A stretch of 64,000 nt of DNA from Argentina anserina. Lineage: Eukaryota > Streptophyta > Magnoliopsida > Rosales > Rosaceae. Location of the stretch: NCBI RefSeq assembly GCF_933775445.1, contig NC_065876.1:3224001-3288000 (forward strand), given 5' to 3'. The translations under genes were made by a program, and so were the position numbers. The notes beneath the pieces are model-generated. The model was not told where the DNA came from and did not search any database. It worked only from the letters and a program-made list of their open reading frames with translations. This document shows positions 41,968 through 53,479 of the stretch, one piece after another (the first letter of the stretch is position 1; every line of letters starts with the position of its first letter).

Positions 41968-43184
41968 TTTTATGTGAGTACTGAGTACTCAGTTTTTTAT
42001 TTATATTAGATTGGACTTTAAGTTTTTAACACTTACAATTCAATCTTTTAATTTGCCTATGCAAGTTTAGTACTTTTTGATTGTCGATGATTTGGAAGGT
42101 GGAGGAGATGTCATGCTCGCCGATATGTTGTGATACGGTTGTTGTTGGTGGTGGGGATGGGGGGCATGAGGCAGGAGTTGGAATTAGAATTAGAGTTATG
42201 GTGGAATAAAAGTGAGGATAAGTTTTGTGGAAGCAGATTTGGAAGATGGAGGAGAATGGAAGACATCAAGGTCTTAGAGAGATTTTTTGGGTTTTGGGAA
42301 TGGGGGCATGAGGCAAAAGTAGGAGACCAATTATTGAGGAAGTACTAAAGTACCCTTTCATAGTTGAAATATGACATAAGTTAACATCAACATTGACGTC
42401 GAATAGTAGGCCAGGTTTCGAATTTCATGTACCAAAACGCTTGATTTAGAATTTCATGAATGGATTTTATAAGTGACATAAGGTGGTGTACTGGTGTTAA
42501 AATTTAACATTTTTATTATAATTTGACAATCTGATGTTGACCATATGATGAAAAGATAAAGGTGATTATTTTACATCTCACCCTCGGAACGTTTTACTTG
42601 GAAATGTTTCCCTGATGATTCCGGATAAAGTATACTTGTGCATGCTAATCATAAGAAAGAATTAAAATAAGGGTAGATCTCACTTCTTTATCAGAAATTA
42701 ACTCTTAAATACTAAGACATTCGATTACGCATTAGAGATGAGTTTAAAATTCAAACTGTCCAAAATCAACGTTGAATTTGGACATACTTATTCAACTGTA
42801 TTCAATTCACAGCTAACCAAACATTACAAGTGCAGTCCTATTCTCTCAAAGCAGTTCAAGAAGCTCTTTAGGTGGCAACCACTACGGTTTTAGTAAATAC
42901 GTGTATAAAGAAGTCTAAAAATTACATTCCTTTTTTTCTCAAAAAAAAAAAGAGCCTAAGAATTACATTATAATGTAACTCAAAGTTTTCTTATTCACTT
43001 GTAGTCAAACTCGGAATTCATGTTCAACTCGGTTTCCCTCGTGTAAATGGGATTTTGACTATTAATCCTAGCCGTGTATTTATGAGCAACGTATAAGTAG
43101 CAGATGAGAAATTCAGAATACCAAGTCACCCAAATCCCATTAGATAAATACAAGTCAAAATCGGAAATTGGGTGTCGAGCAAAA
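41968..43184. other. Intergenic, no gene recognised
   Basis: AT-rich with a G-rich stretch at 42090-42320 (open frame 42130-42348 of low complexity). Promoter of the small acidic protein gene at the right end, with a possible TATA (GTATAAG near 43091). Confidence 0.4.
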
Positions 43185-43448
43185 ATGGAAGACAGCAACG
43201 CCAACAACAACAACGCCATAATCTCTCGTGAGACCATTGACCAGGTCGCCGGCTGGGTCAGCGCCACCGTCTCCTCCGCCTTCTTCTCCTCCCTCGAGCG
43301 CTTCTCCTGCGTCAACGTCGCCACCGTGGACGCCGACGACGACGACGACGACGAGGCCGATCACCGCCCTCTCTCTCTCACCAATCTCGCCCACCCCGAT
43401 CAGCAACAAAGTCACCACCCCAACGACGTCGCTCAGCTCCCCGTCTGA
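43185..43448 (+). CDS. Small acidic protein of unknown function (87 aa)
   Basis: Single-exon frame, GC-rich against an AT-rich background, starting at the ATG in CAAAAATGGAAGAC. Residues 1-12 are Asn-rich. A central block, ISRETIDQVAGWVSATVSSA then FFSSLERFSCVNVATVDA, looks folded and amphipathic or partly membrane-associating. A run of six Asp (about residues 49-54) follows, then a Pro/His/Gln-rich tail ending DVAQLPV. No signal peptide. It reads like a lineage-conserved plant protein, but I cannot name a function. An upstream in-frame extension to 43104 exists but lacks coding composition. Confidence 0.65.
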   Translation: MEDSNANNNNAIISRETIDQVAGWVSATVSSAFFSSLERFSCVNVATVDADDDDDDEADHRPLSLTNLAHPDQQQSHHPNDVAQLPV

Positions 43449-44879
43449 TCCGGTTTGATCTCCGCCTTTTTTCTCTTTTGTAACAAGCGGCTTCTGCCGA
43501 AAGCAGCTTCTGCTTTTTGAATTTGAATTGCGGAATGTATATGAACTGTGTTTAATGATCAAGTTTATCTAATTCTGATTCTCGATTCGTTGAGAAATTG
43601 AACTTAATAGTGAATGTGGTTTTGGATTAGATTGGTCTAATTGCAAATGTGGTTTATCTTTGATCCCAAATAGTTATGGTTATGGTGTTAGTTAGAATTG
43701 AATTTTATAGCTGCTGCTACTTTCAGTATCTCCTGATCGAAACCTATTTAGTGTTGATATTGCGATAGGCTTGTTTGATTAGACACTTGAAGCTATATCG
43801 AGTTTTTGACTTAGACAAGCATTCTATTTGTCTTTGGTTTGTTTATGGATCAGACGTAATTGCAGTTTCACATGGAAAGCCATGTTTCTTACAAGGATGA
43901 CCTTAGTGGCCTTTAGGGTGCTTAAAGTTAGCCTTGAATCCTTGAATGTTTCTGAGATGCCATAATGCCGATCAAACTCTTCTAGGGTATTGATTGATCT
44001 AGGGCATTCAGAACGTGTACGGTGCTTATTTGATTATGCTTTACAGTTTGTGCCCACCTCATACTTAAACTCTTTATAAATCTTCTTGCTCTCTTAATTG
44101 TCTTCAGATGCACAACTGGTGTTTCTTGCTTTGTGTTCCTCCTAAAGGATATTGTATCAAACTTTGAAGAAATTATCTTTACAATTTGATCCGAGGGTTT
44201 ATCCTAGGCAACATTTCCTATACAATTTGATTCTCCCTCTCCTTCTCTAACACTTATTGGAAACTAGTTCTGATCAACCAATACTTCAAAGTACAAATCT
44301 GCTTGGTCCTCCTAACATTATTCTTTAGTTATATGCCTATATGTAATTGAGGGGTCGTTTCCAATAAAGGCCTTTTAATAAGATTTTGATTCAACTGTTG
44401 AATGAGTATTTTGATGTTTAACAAGATTTTAGTTGATATTCTATATCTTCATTGCACACCATCAGCCGCCTGAAATGATATATTCCTTGTACCTAGCTAA
44501 AAGGTTTTTAACTCTCCCATATTGAATTCCCTAATCAGCAGTTAATTTTGTGGGATAAATACTTCTGATTAGCCGAGTAGGTGTAATAATCCCTTGATTC
44601 TGTTCATGAATTTTTTTGACCCGGTTTCGAATTCAGTTATTATGGTATCTTCAGATATTGGGGCACTATCTCTGTCTCGTATATAGAATTATATGTGGAT
44701 GTATAAACATGTAATATCAAGAAATCATATTGCACAGATGCACTTAACAGCTTATTTGCCAAGTTTCCATTAGGGTTTTCGAGTCCCTTTAAACATTGGC
44801 TGTATATGAGACAATCCAGATTACAGGCGTATAAATTGTAACAAGTGTCTCTGGAAAGCCATAGCTAGAGATCTCGAAA
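43449..44879. other. Intergenic, no gene recognised
   Basis: AT-rich spacer. A TATA-like GTATAAATTG lies near 44829, about 50 bp before the next start codon. Confidence 0.45.
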
Positions 44880-45350
44880 ATGACTGGTTCCGGGCAATAT
44901 TCGATGCTAATCCTCGTCTTGACTTGCATCATTTCCATCAGCTCTGCAGCTGATCACTTTTTCCAGCCTACTTACAACAAGGGTGTAGCAGCAGCACCGG
45001 CACCAGAAGAACCTGACCATGGTAGTCCTGTGACTACTTTCATCGATGTCGTCACACCGGTACAGCCAGTGGAGATAGAGGTTAATGAGTTCGTCGAGAA
45101 CCAAACCTATGCAATCTCGACTAATACAATCGAAGTGGATGCAGAGTTCCAATGGCCCGTAGAAGGGAATGGCAGGTACCGCTGCATAGCACGTAGAGAT
45201 GATTTTTATCTCGCAGATTTTGATTGTTATGAGCCTTCTCGAGACAATGGCAAAACGACAGTGTATTGGTTGATGAACGACGCAGGATTGCATCTCAGTT
45301 ATGATAAATATAAATGGAAATTTATCGTTGCATGGAGATATCAAGAATGA
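44880..45350 (+). CDS. Secreted protein resembling plant S-protein homologs (SPH)
   Basis: Intronless 156-aa frame. Residues 1 to about 23 form a signal peptide (MTGSGQYSMLILVLTCIISI...SSA). A Pro/Ala/Glu-rich linker follows to about 50. The C-terminal half (FQWPVEGNGRYRCIARRDDF, then ADFDCYEP and VYWLMNDAGLHLSY) follows the beta-strand and Cys/Trp pattern of the self-incompatibility S1 / S-protein-homolog family, which comprises small secreted proteins, mostly intronless. The N-terminal strands of the domain are poorly matched. There are only two cysteines in the mature domain, so this is either a divergent SPH or a related secreted fold. One sequon (NQT) near residue 74. Confidence 0.6.
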   Translation: MTGSGQYSMLILVLTCIISISSAADHFFQPTYNKGVAAAPAPEEPDHGSPVTTFIDVVTPVQPVEIEVNEFVENQTYAISTNTIEVDAEFQWPVEGNGRYRCIARRDDFYLADFDCYEPSRDNGKTTVYWLMNDAGLHLSYDKYKWKFIVAWRYQE

Positions 45351-45803
45351 TTTTCACCTTATTTTTCAACAAGAATAAAAGCCAATAGATTGATTAGTTA
45401 TGTTTCCATCCATCTCTACCAATTGGTAGATTTTACCAGAATTTAAAGTTAAATTGCAAGAGAGAAATTACATGTCAGATATGAATTCCCAGATGAAGTT
45501 TCATCACCGAATAAAATTAAATAAATGACGATTGAATGTTCTCAGGTTGATGCTGCTTTCATATTCTCCTATTTTGGGCACACATAACTTACATTAACTG
45601 TAAAACAGTGTAATCTATGTCATAGAGTAGTAGTCATAGTGCATATTTCACTTCACCAATTCAGATGAAATGATGAATGATGTGTTCTTTCTGGTAAAAA
45701 AGACTAGATTCCATGTTCAAGTCACCATATATATAACTGCAGTACCATCTGCATGGGTGAAACATTGGTCATTTCTAGTGGCCTTCAGTGTTTGTGATAT
45801 GAC

Positions 45804-45860
<57 letters not shown>

Positions 45861-46294
45861 GCAGGTCCTACAATATGGTTATGCCAAAATGGTTTGGATG
45901 TTCCCAGACGCCATTGAAACATTTCTGGTACCATCTCCACTGACCAAGTATAGATAATAGGGTTTAGAACAGAAACGGAACTCTATGATTTTCTAACCAT
46001 GATTTCGATGTTAACTTTGTTTGGATATCCATCTCAAGTATTCTGCGTGTGTCTTTAAATGTGCAAAAAATGGCGCATCTATGCCATGCATATAAGTTAT
46101 AATCACTTGAAAGGATCAATATGCACCAACTTTATACAATTGATGTTCATTCCCATTCTTTACTTATCTCTCTTTCACACACCACAGAGAAACAAATCAT
46201 ATTGTACATATACACAAGGACTAGTGAAACTCAGAAAACGTACTTTAACAAAAGGACTAGTGATTAACATGCTGGTTAAACTTTACCGGTATTG
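45351..46294. other. Intergenic with (AT)n tract
   Basis: AT-rich spacer containing an uninterrupted (AT)26 microsatellite at 45807-45858. No gene recognised. Confidence 0.5.
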
Positions 46295-46432
46295 CTAATC
46301 TGCATTCTCCCTCCAACATATTAGCATCAGAATACATCGTTTGATAATGTACAGCCTGGCTTTCTTCTCCTTCAAAGTACTCTTGGCTGCCTGGTTTTCC
46401 TTTTGAAGGGAAGTTGTTGATGACTGCTTCAT
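46295..46432 (-). CDS. DVL: DVL/ROTUNDIFOLIA-like small polypeptide (45 aa)
   Basis: Small peptide of the DEVIL/RTFL family, plasma-membrane-associated regulators of polar cell proliferation that alter organ shape when overexpressed. The C-terminal 29 residues show the RTFL domain: KEKKARLYIIKRCILMLICW, then REN. The family consensus is K-x-x-RA-R-x-Y-I-x-RRC-x-x-M-L-x-C-W. The N-terminus is Ser/Thr/Lys-rich. The open frame extends upstream to 46588. A TATA-like sequence (CTATATTTGC) at about 46511-46520, 80-90 bp before this ATG, makes the internal Met at 46432 the better start, giving the usual 40-50 aa size. Intronless, as in the family. Confidence 0.8.
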   Translation of the reverse strand: MKQSSTTSLQKENQAAKSTLKEKKARLYIIKRCILMLICWRENAD

Positions 46433-48638
46433 GAACACTCGACGACTACTTCCTCCTCTCTTGTGCTTCTCCTCCTTCTCCTCTTGTGACTCGGTTATCT
46501 CAAGTATATAGCAAATATAGAGGAATCTTTTGAATGAGTAACTAAAAGCATTTGTTTCAGTTTCTGTTTGAAAGTAGAGTCGGTACATTATATTGCTTTG
46601 GATGGTAGTAGTTTAAGGCCTGCTTACTGACATCACCAGTCAACCAAGAAGATGCTGCTTTTCTGCTTCGAGCTTCTGGCTTCTGCTTCTGCTTCTGCTT
46701 CTGCTTTCCCAGTTAGCTGGCTTAATATCCGGACCTCCAGGTTGGTTGTCTGGTGAACAAACCATTAATAATTTAATATTATTGGTTTCTGCTTCTTTTT
46801 CCTCCGGGATTTATTGCCTAGGGCACTTGGACCACAGCAGCTCTAGCTGTAGAACATATTAGCAAGTGCTTGGATACATGAACTTAGTTACTGTACCTTG
46901 GATAATCCATTGATATATTAACTCCTCTGAACAAGGATGAGGTAGCCTTTTGACCCCTTTCAGTCTCATCAACTAAGATGACGATCCCATTTTGACCAGC
47001 TACAGAATCCTTCATAGATTGTGGTGATGATGGTGATACTTCGTTTTCGTGAGGTCAGCTTCTTAGTTCTGAGTTCTGACCCCTTCGCGTTACAGTTACT
47101 TGGATTCATTGCCCTAATATTTGTGTCATGTGGAAATGGGATATAACCCAACTTCCCATATTCTTCTTGTTCCAACTTCCAACCACTTGATTTGTATTCT
47201 GCATCTCCCACATTTCTCTTCTATATATATTCTCAATTCCACCGCACCACTGAGGTGTTCATTTGCTACTAGTTTGGTCATCGTTTATTGCTTTCGATCT
47301 CCACACTGCCAACGGTTTGCCATCACTGATATTGTTAGTTTTGGTTTGCCATTAATTTCATTGTGATCTTTTTGGTTAGTCACAAGCCATGCAAAGTCAC
47401 AGTGGAACATCGATATCTGATTAACGGGCTGTATGATTGTGGAAGAATTTTTGAGATCATAATTGGTAAAGCGCATCGTATGGTCTTCACGTTGAGAATA
47501 TGATGCTGTAGAGCATTATTTGCATCATCACTAGCTCATATCAACTCGATTTAAATGATGCGGCAGACACAATTTTCCTACTTGAGTTGGCCGGGCATCA
47601 AGCATCCTATATATTTGTGTTGGACTGTCATTAAACTTCGTAACGATGAAGAACAAAATAATAGTATTCATAGTTGAGAAAACAATACGATTGCGGAACC
47701 TTTATATTAAGATTTTGGAGGAACCTTTATATTTGGTTATGTTTTATTGTTTTCCGATGTTTTTGCATCGTGCTATGTACTCTTTAACTATTTAATATAA
47801 TTTCGTTATTGTTTCAAAAAAAAAAAGATTTTGGAGGAAATTTAAATTAAAAAAGATGAATTTAATCTTATGAAAGCTGCATCCGCATAATAGCTATTTA
47901 GAAGAAACCGAAACGATGAATTGGTTAATTCACTACAATTTGATAACATATTCAACAACGGAAAAAAATTACGTACAAACTAGTATGTACGCGTGCGTCC
48001 GAACTCTCATTTATTTACATACTTTAGGAATATGAATACATGATTTTAACCGTTCAAAAATTTAGTTTATTGTTTAAAGATCATTTATGTAAAAGATCAA
48101 CATAAATAAAAATCGTCTTCATAATCGATTGCATCAAACAAATAAACAGTTATAGTAAAAGTTAGTAGTCTTATGATCAATCGTCAAACAAATAACCGCT
48201 TAATACATTTGTACGTCCCGGCATAAATAGCCATGAAGGACATTGAGCTTAAAACATAAATAATTAACGCGTAATCTGAAACCCCCAATTTTCCCAAACC
48301 CTAATGATTCGTAGACCACGTACTTCAAGATCAAGACAATTGGCAAGTATCTAGCGAAGAGTCAATGTTATGGACCAAATGTATTTTGTTCCCATCTGTC
48401 AACCTTTTCGCATCTCACATTGTCCACGTCCGTCCAAAGGCGAAAGGCACTCTCTGCTTCTTTGAATAATCTAAAGCAAACCAAGCACCATTTTTATGTG
48501 TGTTTCTTCCAAAATGCCGCCTTTCGTCTTACCAGACTTCTTCCCTCTAATCTACTAATCAGAATCCACGTCCCTTCTTATTCTACACGTCAAAACCATG
48601 GTGGCTTTGCTTTGTTTCCAACCTAACAGATCCCATCA
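46433..48638. other. Intergenic; (TTCTGC)n repeat, no gene recognised
   Basis: Starts with the DVL promoter. A TTCTGC hexamer array lies at 46681-46705. An 80-codon minus-strand frame at 46969-47211 begins only about 20 bp from a TATA-like run, so it is unlikely to be translated from there. The right end is the trehalase 5' region. Confidence 0.45.
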
Positions 48639-51600
48639 ATGGCCAACTCTCACATCCGATTCATATTAGCGTCCTTGTTTGTTTTCTCTATGGTCTTCTC
48701 GTCCACCATGACTGTCACAAAAGCTTCATGCGATTCCGGCCCCGTCAAACCCACCACCCCACTGGTCACGTTCCTCGAACAAGTCCAAGAAACGGCGTTG
48801 AACACTTTCGGAAAATCCCACTTTGATCCCAAACTCTACGTCGATTTGGCGCTCAAGTCGGAACTGTCGTTGACCCAAAACGCCTTCCATAAGCTTCCCG
48901 GGTCCGCTAACGGGTCCACGTCGGTCCATGATCTGAATGAGTTTATACACAGCTACTTTGAGGACGCAGGGGAAGATGTAGTGCTCGCTCGGCCGGAGGA
49001 TTATGTCCCAGAGCCTGAAGGGTTCTTGCCGAAGGTGAAGAACCCGGAAGTCAGGGCCTGGGCTTTGGAGGTTCACTCGCTTTGGAAGAATCTCAGCCGG
49101 AAGGTCGATGGTGGGGTTCACAAGAGGCCTGAGTTTCACACCCTGCTGCCTCTGCCTGAGCAGTTTATTATTCCTGGTTCAAGGTTCAGAGAGGTTTACT
49201 ATTGGGATTCGTATTGGGTAGTCAGGTATATACTTCTCTCTGTTTTTCAGTTTGGTAATGTAATATTATCACTTATCACCAATCATGATTAGCAGATTAG
49301 AACTCTGTTTATAAAGAAGTAATGTTGATATTATGAATAACTCTTCTTTCAGTTTGATCATATTATGTTAATCAAATGCACGTACTAATGCTTATATAAA
49401 GGAGTAGTCTTGCCATTTTAATCCTAGCTATAGATTTTGTAATGTGACATTGGAGTTGAAATGTATTCATGATTCAATTTGCATCGTTTTAAGACAAAAT
49501 ACATGGTTTGCTGGTGTAAGATGGCAATGACACCTTTGTGTTCCAATTAACCTGAAAAAGAGTTATATTTAGAGGGAAAATCATATAAAGTATAAACCTT
49601 GTATGCATGGTGGGGTTTTGTCTCTTCTGCAGGGTAGGGGATACTAATGCTCAGGATTTCTGAGTTGCTACTTGCCAGTTTTTACTAAAACTGTAAAACA
49701 TATGAACTGACTTCTCACATTGTGTTGTAGGGGATTGCTAGCAAGTAAAATGTATGATACAGCAAAGGCAATTGTGACTAATCTAATTTTCCTGATAGAA
49801 GAGTATGGTTATGTCCTCAATGGTGCAAGGGCGTATTACACTAACAGGAGGTAATGCTTCCATCAATGCCCCTATAGAGCATCTTTAATCCGTCGACTCA
49901 CCTTTTTGCTTGCTTGTTCTCTGTGTGTATACTTTACCCTCCACTGCTACGACACAACCAGCCTAACGTGATGATGATTTCTTCTTTAACAATCTGTAAA
50001 CAATCTTTACATGGATCATTAATGTTATCGATGTTCAAAAATTTTTGAGCACTTCTGATTCGGGTTAATGTGATGCAATTGTCTTTGATATGTGCTGAGC
50101 TCTACACCGAGCTTGCTCTGTATCACACTATCACGTACATGTAGTTCCACTCTAATTGATCTTGGGAAAAACTTTTTCAGCCAGCCACCCCTTCTGAGTG
50201 CAATGGTTTCTGAAATCTACAAGAGGACAGGGGATTTAGAGCTCGCTAGAAATGCTCTACCTTCACTGATCAAAGAACATAAATTTTGGAATGCAGGTAT
50301 TCACAAATTCTTGTTTACTATGAAGATTTACATTATTTGATTTCATTCACTTGGTTCTTACAGTAATGATTGTCTATCCTACTTTGGTTTATGATCTCTA
50401 GTTGGTTTTATATGTTTTGTTTTCCTTCATTGTTCTGTTCTTGTAGGTATACATAAGGTTGTTATTCAAGATGGCCAAGCTTGCAATCACAGTTTAAGTC
50501 GATATTATGCTATGTGGAACCAACCCCGGCCTGAATCTTCAACCATTGTATGGATTCCCTCTGCAGCTCGCTTTTCAATAATGATTTTATGTTCAATTCA
50601 TCAATGTTGGGGAAAACAGAGTGAAAGTCTAGTCTTATTAACATCTTGTGCTTTCCAGGACAAAGAATTTGCTTCCAAGATTGAGAATTTATCTGAGAAA
50701 CAGCATTTTTACAGGGAAGTAGCTACCACTGCCGAGACTGGATGGGACTTCAGTACAAGATGGATGAGGTAAAATTTTGAAACAGGGAGAAGTAATTGGT
50801 TATGAGACCTTGTTTCATTTTGCTGCTGTATTCGGGTGACATGCTAAAGTAGTGTGATTCATATACTTTTGAAACTAAGATTTGTTTTCTTGCTGCAGGA
50901 ACCATTCGGATTTTACAACATTGTCCACCACATCCATTTTACCAGTTGATTTAAATGTCTTCATACTAGGGGTACGTCACAGGAGCTTTTATCAAAATAA
51001 GCTGTCTACAACTCTACATTGAGCTGTCTACAACTCTACATTGAGCTGTCTACAACTCTACATTGAGCTGTCTACATTGTTATATTCAACGTAAAAAATA
51101 TCCACTATGCAGATGGAACGTGACATTGCCTTCCTAGCAAAGGCTACAGGAGACATCAGCATTTCTGATCGCTTCCTGAAGGCTTCGGAAGCAAGGCATA
51201 AGGCCATAAAATCTGTTTTCTGGAATGCAAAGAAGGGGCAATGGCTCGATTACTGGCTCAGTAATAGCACATGCAATTCAGTATGTGATCTTCAAACTCC
51301 TGTATTTTATCAGTTGCGGCAGTGATTGTCCTTATTTTCGACCTGTGTAATACGTATAGGAACCTCAGACATGGGAAGCACATAACCAAAATCAGAATGT
51401 ATTTGCTTCAAACTTCATTCCTTTGTGGATTGAGTCATTATACTCAGGTTTGGACTTCTATATTGTCTCACATCATACTTTACCATTCAGTTTCGATTTC
51501 AACTGTTGGTTCAAATATCTCAATCATGTACCAAGACATATAGAGGACACTCTATCTGCTTTCAACACTGTCTACTGAGATAGCTCTTACCCTGTATGAT

Positions 51601-52272
51601 AAGATACCTCTACGGTGGAGAAAGTTACAAGAAGTTTTCAGAGTTCAGGCCTTCTTCACGCTGCTGGCATTGCAACATCGCTGACAAATTCAGGACAACA
51701 ATGGTAAATATTAGAACTAAACTCAAACTGCTTTCAGTAGTTCAGGAATGTTCCAATACCTGTTCAAATATTCATATTGCCTTATCAAATATTCAGTATT
51801 GAACCTATACATGGCCTAATGCAAATTGTGATGATAGGGACTTTCCAAATGGATGGGCTCCAATCCAACACATGATAGCTGAAGGTCTGGCAAGGTCTGG
51901 ATCAAAAGAAGCAAAGTTAGTCGGAGAAGACATTGCTGTAAGGTGGATTAGAACAAATTATGAAGCCTACAAGAAAACAGGTGTCATGCATGAAAAATAT
52001 GATGTACAAAAGTGTGGAGAATTTGGAGGTGGTGGTGAATATGTACCCCAGGTATATCACTTTATCGCTTTAATAATCATGATCCTTGATTATTATGACA
52101 TTATTATTTATACAATTGATATTACATGGTTTGCTTCTACTGGTTTGAACTTGTTTCTGTTATATTAAAATTGTAGACTGGCTTTGGGTGGTCAAATGGA
52201 CTTGTGTTGGCATTCTTGGAGGAGTTTGGATGGCCTCAAGATCTAAAGATAGATTCGAGTCTTTCGCAATAA
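48639..52272 (+). CDS. TRE1: Trehalase (GH37)
   Basis: Hydrolyses trehalose to two glucose; plant enzymes are membrane-anchored or apoplastic. Eleven exons: 48639-49225, 49731-49850, 50181-50296, 50447-50547, 50659-50768, 50899-50971, 51113-51280, 51360-51447, 51604-51703, 51838-52051 and 52177-52272, giving 590 aa. An N-terminal hydrophobic segment (about residues 8-30) serves as signal or anchor. Signature 1 PGSRFREVYYWDSY is at 179-192. The catalytic acid Asp lies in ETGWDFSTRWM and the second catalytic residue Glu in GGGGEYVPQTGFGW. Signature 2 is QQWDFPNGWAP, with its Trp codon split by an intron. All phases close. The exon 9 acceptor (GATAAG) is unusual but is the only one that keeps the frame. 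Confidence 0.96.
51001..51079 (+). repeat. 22-bp tandem repeat in a trehalase intron
   Basis: Three exact copies of a 22-bp unit beginning GCTGTCTACAACTCTACATT, plus a partial fourth, just upstream of the acceptor for exon 7. Confidence 0.95.
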
Positions 52273-53479
52273 ATTAAGTAGTCTTATAAAAGGAATTTGA
52301 TAGTTAGATTTGTATTTACTATTTAAGTCTTCTGTAAAAAGGGTAAAGTACATTTATCCCGGATCCCGAACAGTGAAACTAACATGCACACTTAAAAATG
52401 AATTAGCGAACAATTTTGGGTGTTCATGTAAACCACAAGCAGTCGATCGAGAATAAGCGTTGAGCTGGTTTTCTCATCTGTATATTTAGCCATAGGCATC
52501 CAATTTAAATACTTGTGTAGCTGTAATCAAACGATTACTTAATTTGGTAGGTGATGAGGATTATTGTCTGGTTTCAATCTCCACTACGATTATCAAGATT
52601 CACGATGTTGTTGCGATTGGGACAGAAAGGTAGGATTTGCTTCTAGAGCAAGCACTGATTAGGAGCTTTTGATTGTGTACATTAATCTCCCAAAGTTGGT
52701 GGAGTTAGTTGCTCTAGTATTAGATCATATACATATGTAGCTGCGTGATTACACTCCAACTCATCTGTGACATAACGGATGACTTCAATAGTTATGGACT
52801 CATTACCATTTACATGGAAAAAGATTAATTAAGGCAATATATATGTAGTGGTGGTGGGTCTGTAAAAGATAATAGATCCTCTAATGATAGAGATCAAAGA
52901 TCCTTCTTTAAATAAGAGCCTCTTGGTTATTAATTGTAATTTGATTAACAAAACCGTGTTGGTTTTGGGGGATGACAGAGACTCAAGGGCACCATTCCAC
53001 AAAGCTAATAATAGAAATATAGAATGATGGTCCAAGAATCAATCGGATTCTGTATTTGTGGTAATCAACTTATGATTGTTGTTGTATACCACCCATCGAT
53101 CGATCATAGGCTCATTTTCCTGTGAAGTTGTTTTATTTTACATGAAAATAAAATAACACATATCGTGGTAAACGGTAGTTTAGACTTAGGGTTCATATTA
53201 ATTGAGAGCTTAACAATTCGATATAACAAAGGTACGTGTATGTGCTGCAATATACGTTATATATATATATATATATAGTTATATACTTGTATAGATGATC
53301 AATATGATGGTATATGTAATAGTGCTTTGCCAAAACAGATATAGAAGGCTTTGTCCGAAATGAGAAATCTCTCTAACACGTAATTGGGAGTTGTCATCAA
53401 ATGGAAGATTAGTTAGTTTATATTAAGAGATTGAAAGCCTTAAACCCTAACTTCAAGGGGAAGGGGACCCTGCAAGATT
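52273..53479. other. Trehalase 3'UTR and spacer
   Basis: AT-rich, with a short (AT)n at 53259-53277. No gene seen. Confidence 0.45.

Noticed and set aside
46969..47211. 80-codon minus-strand frame as a small protein gene
   Set aside because: Its start lies only about 20 bp from the nearby TATA-like run, and the sequence has no recognised motif.
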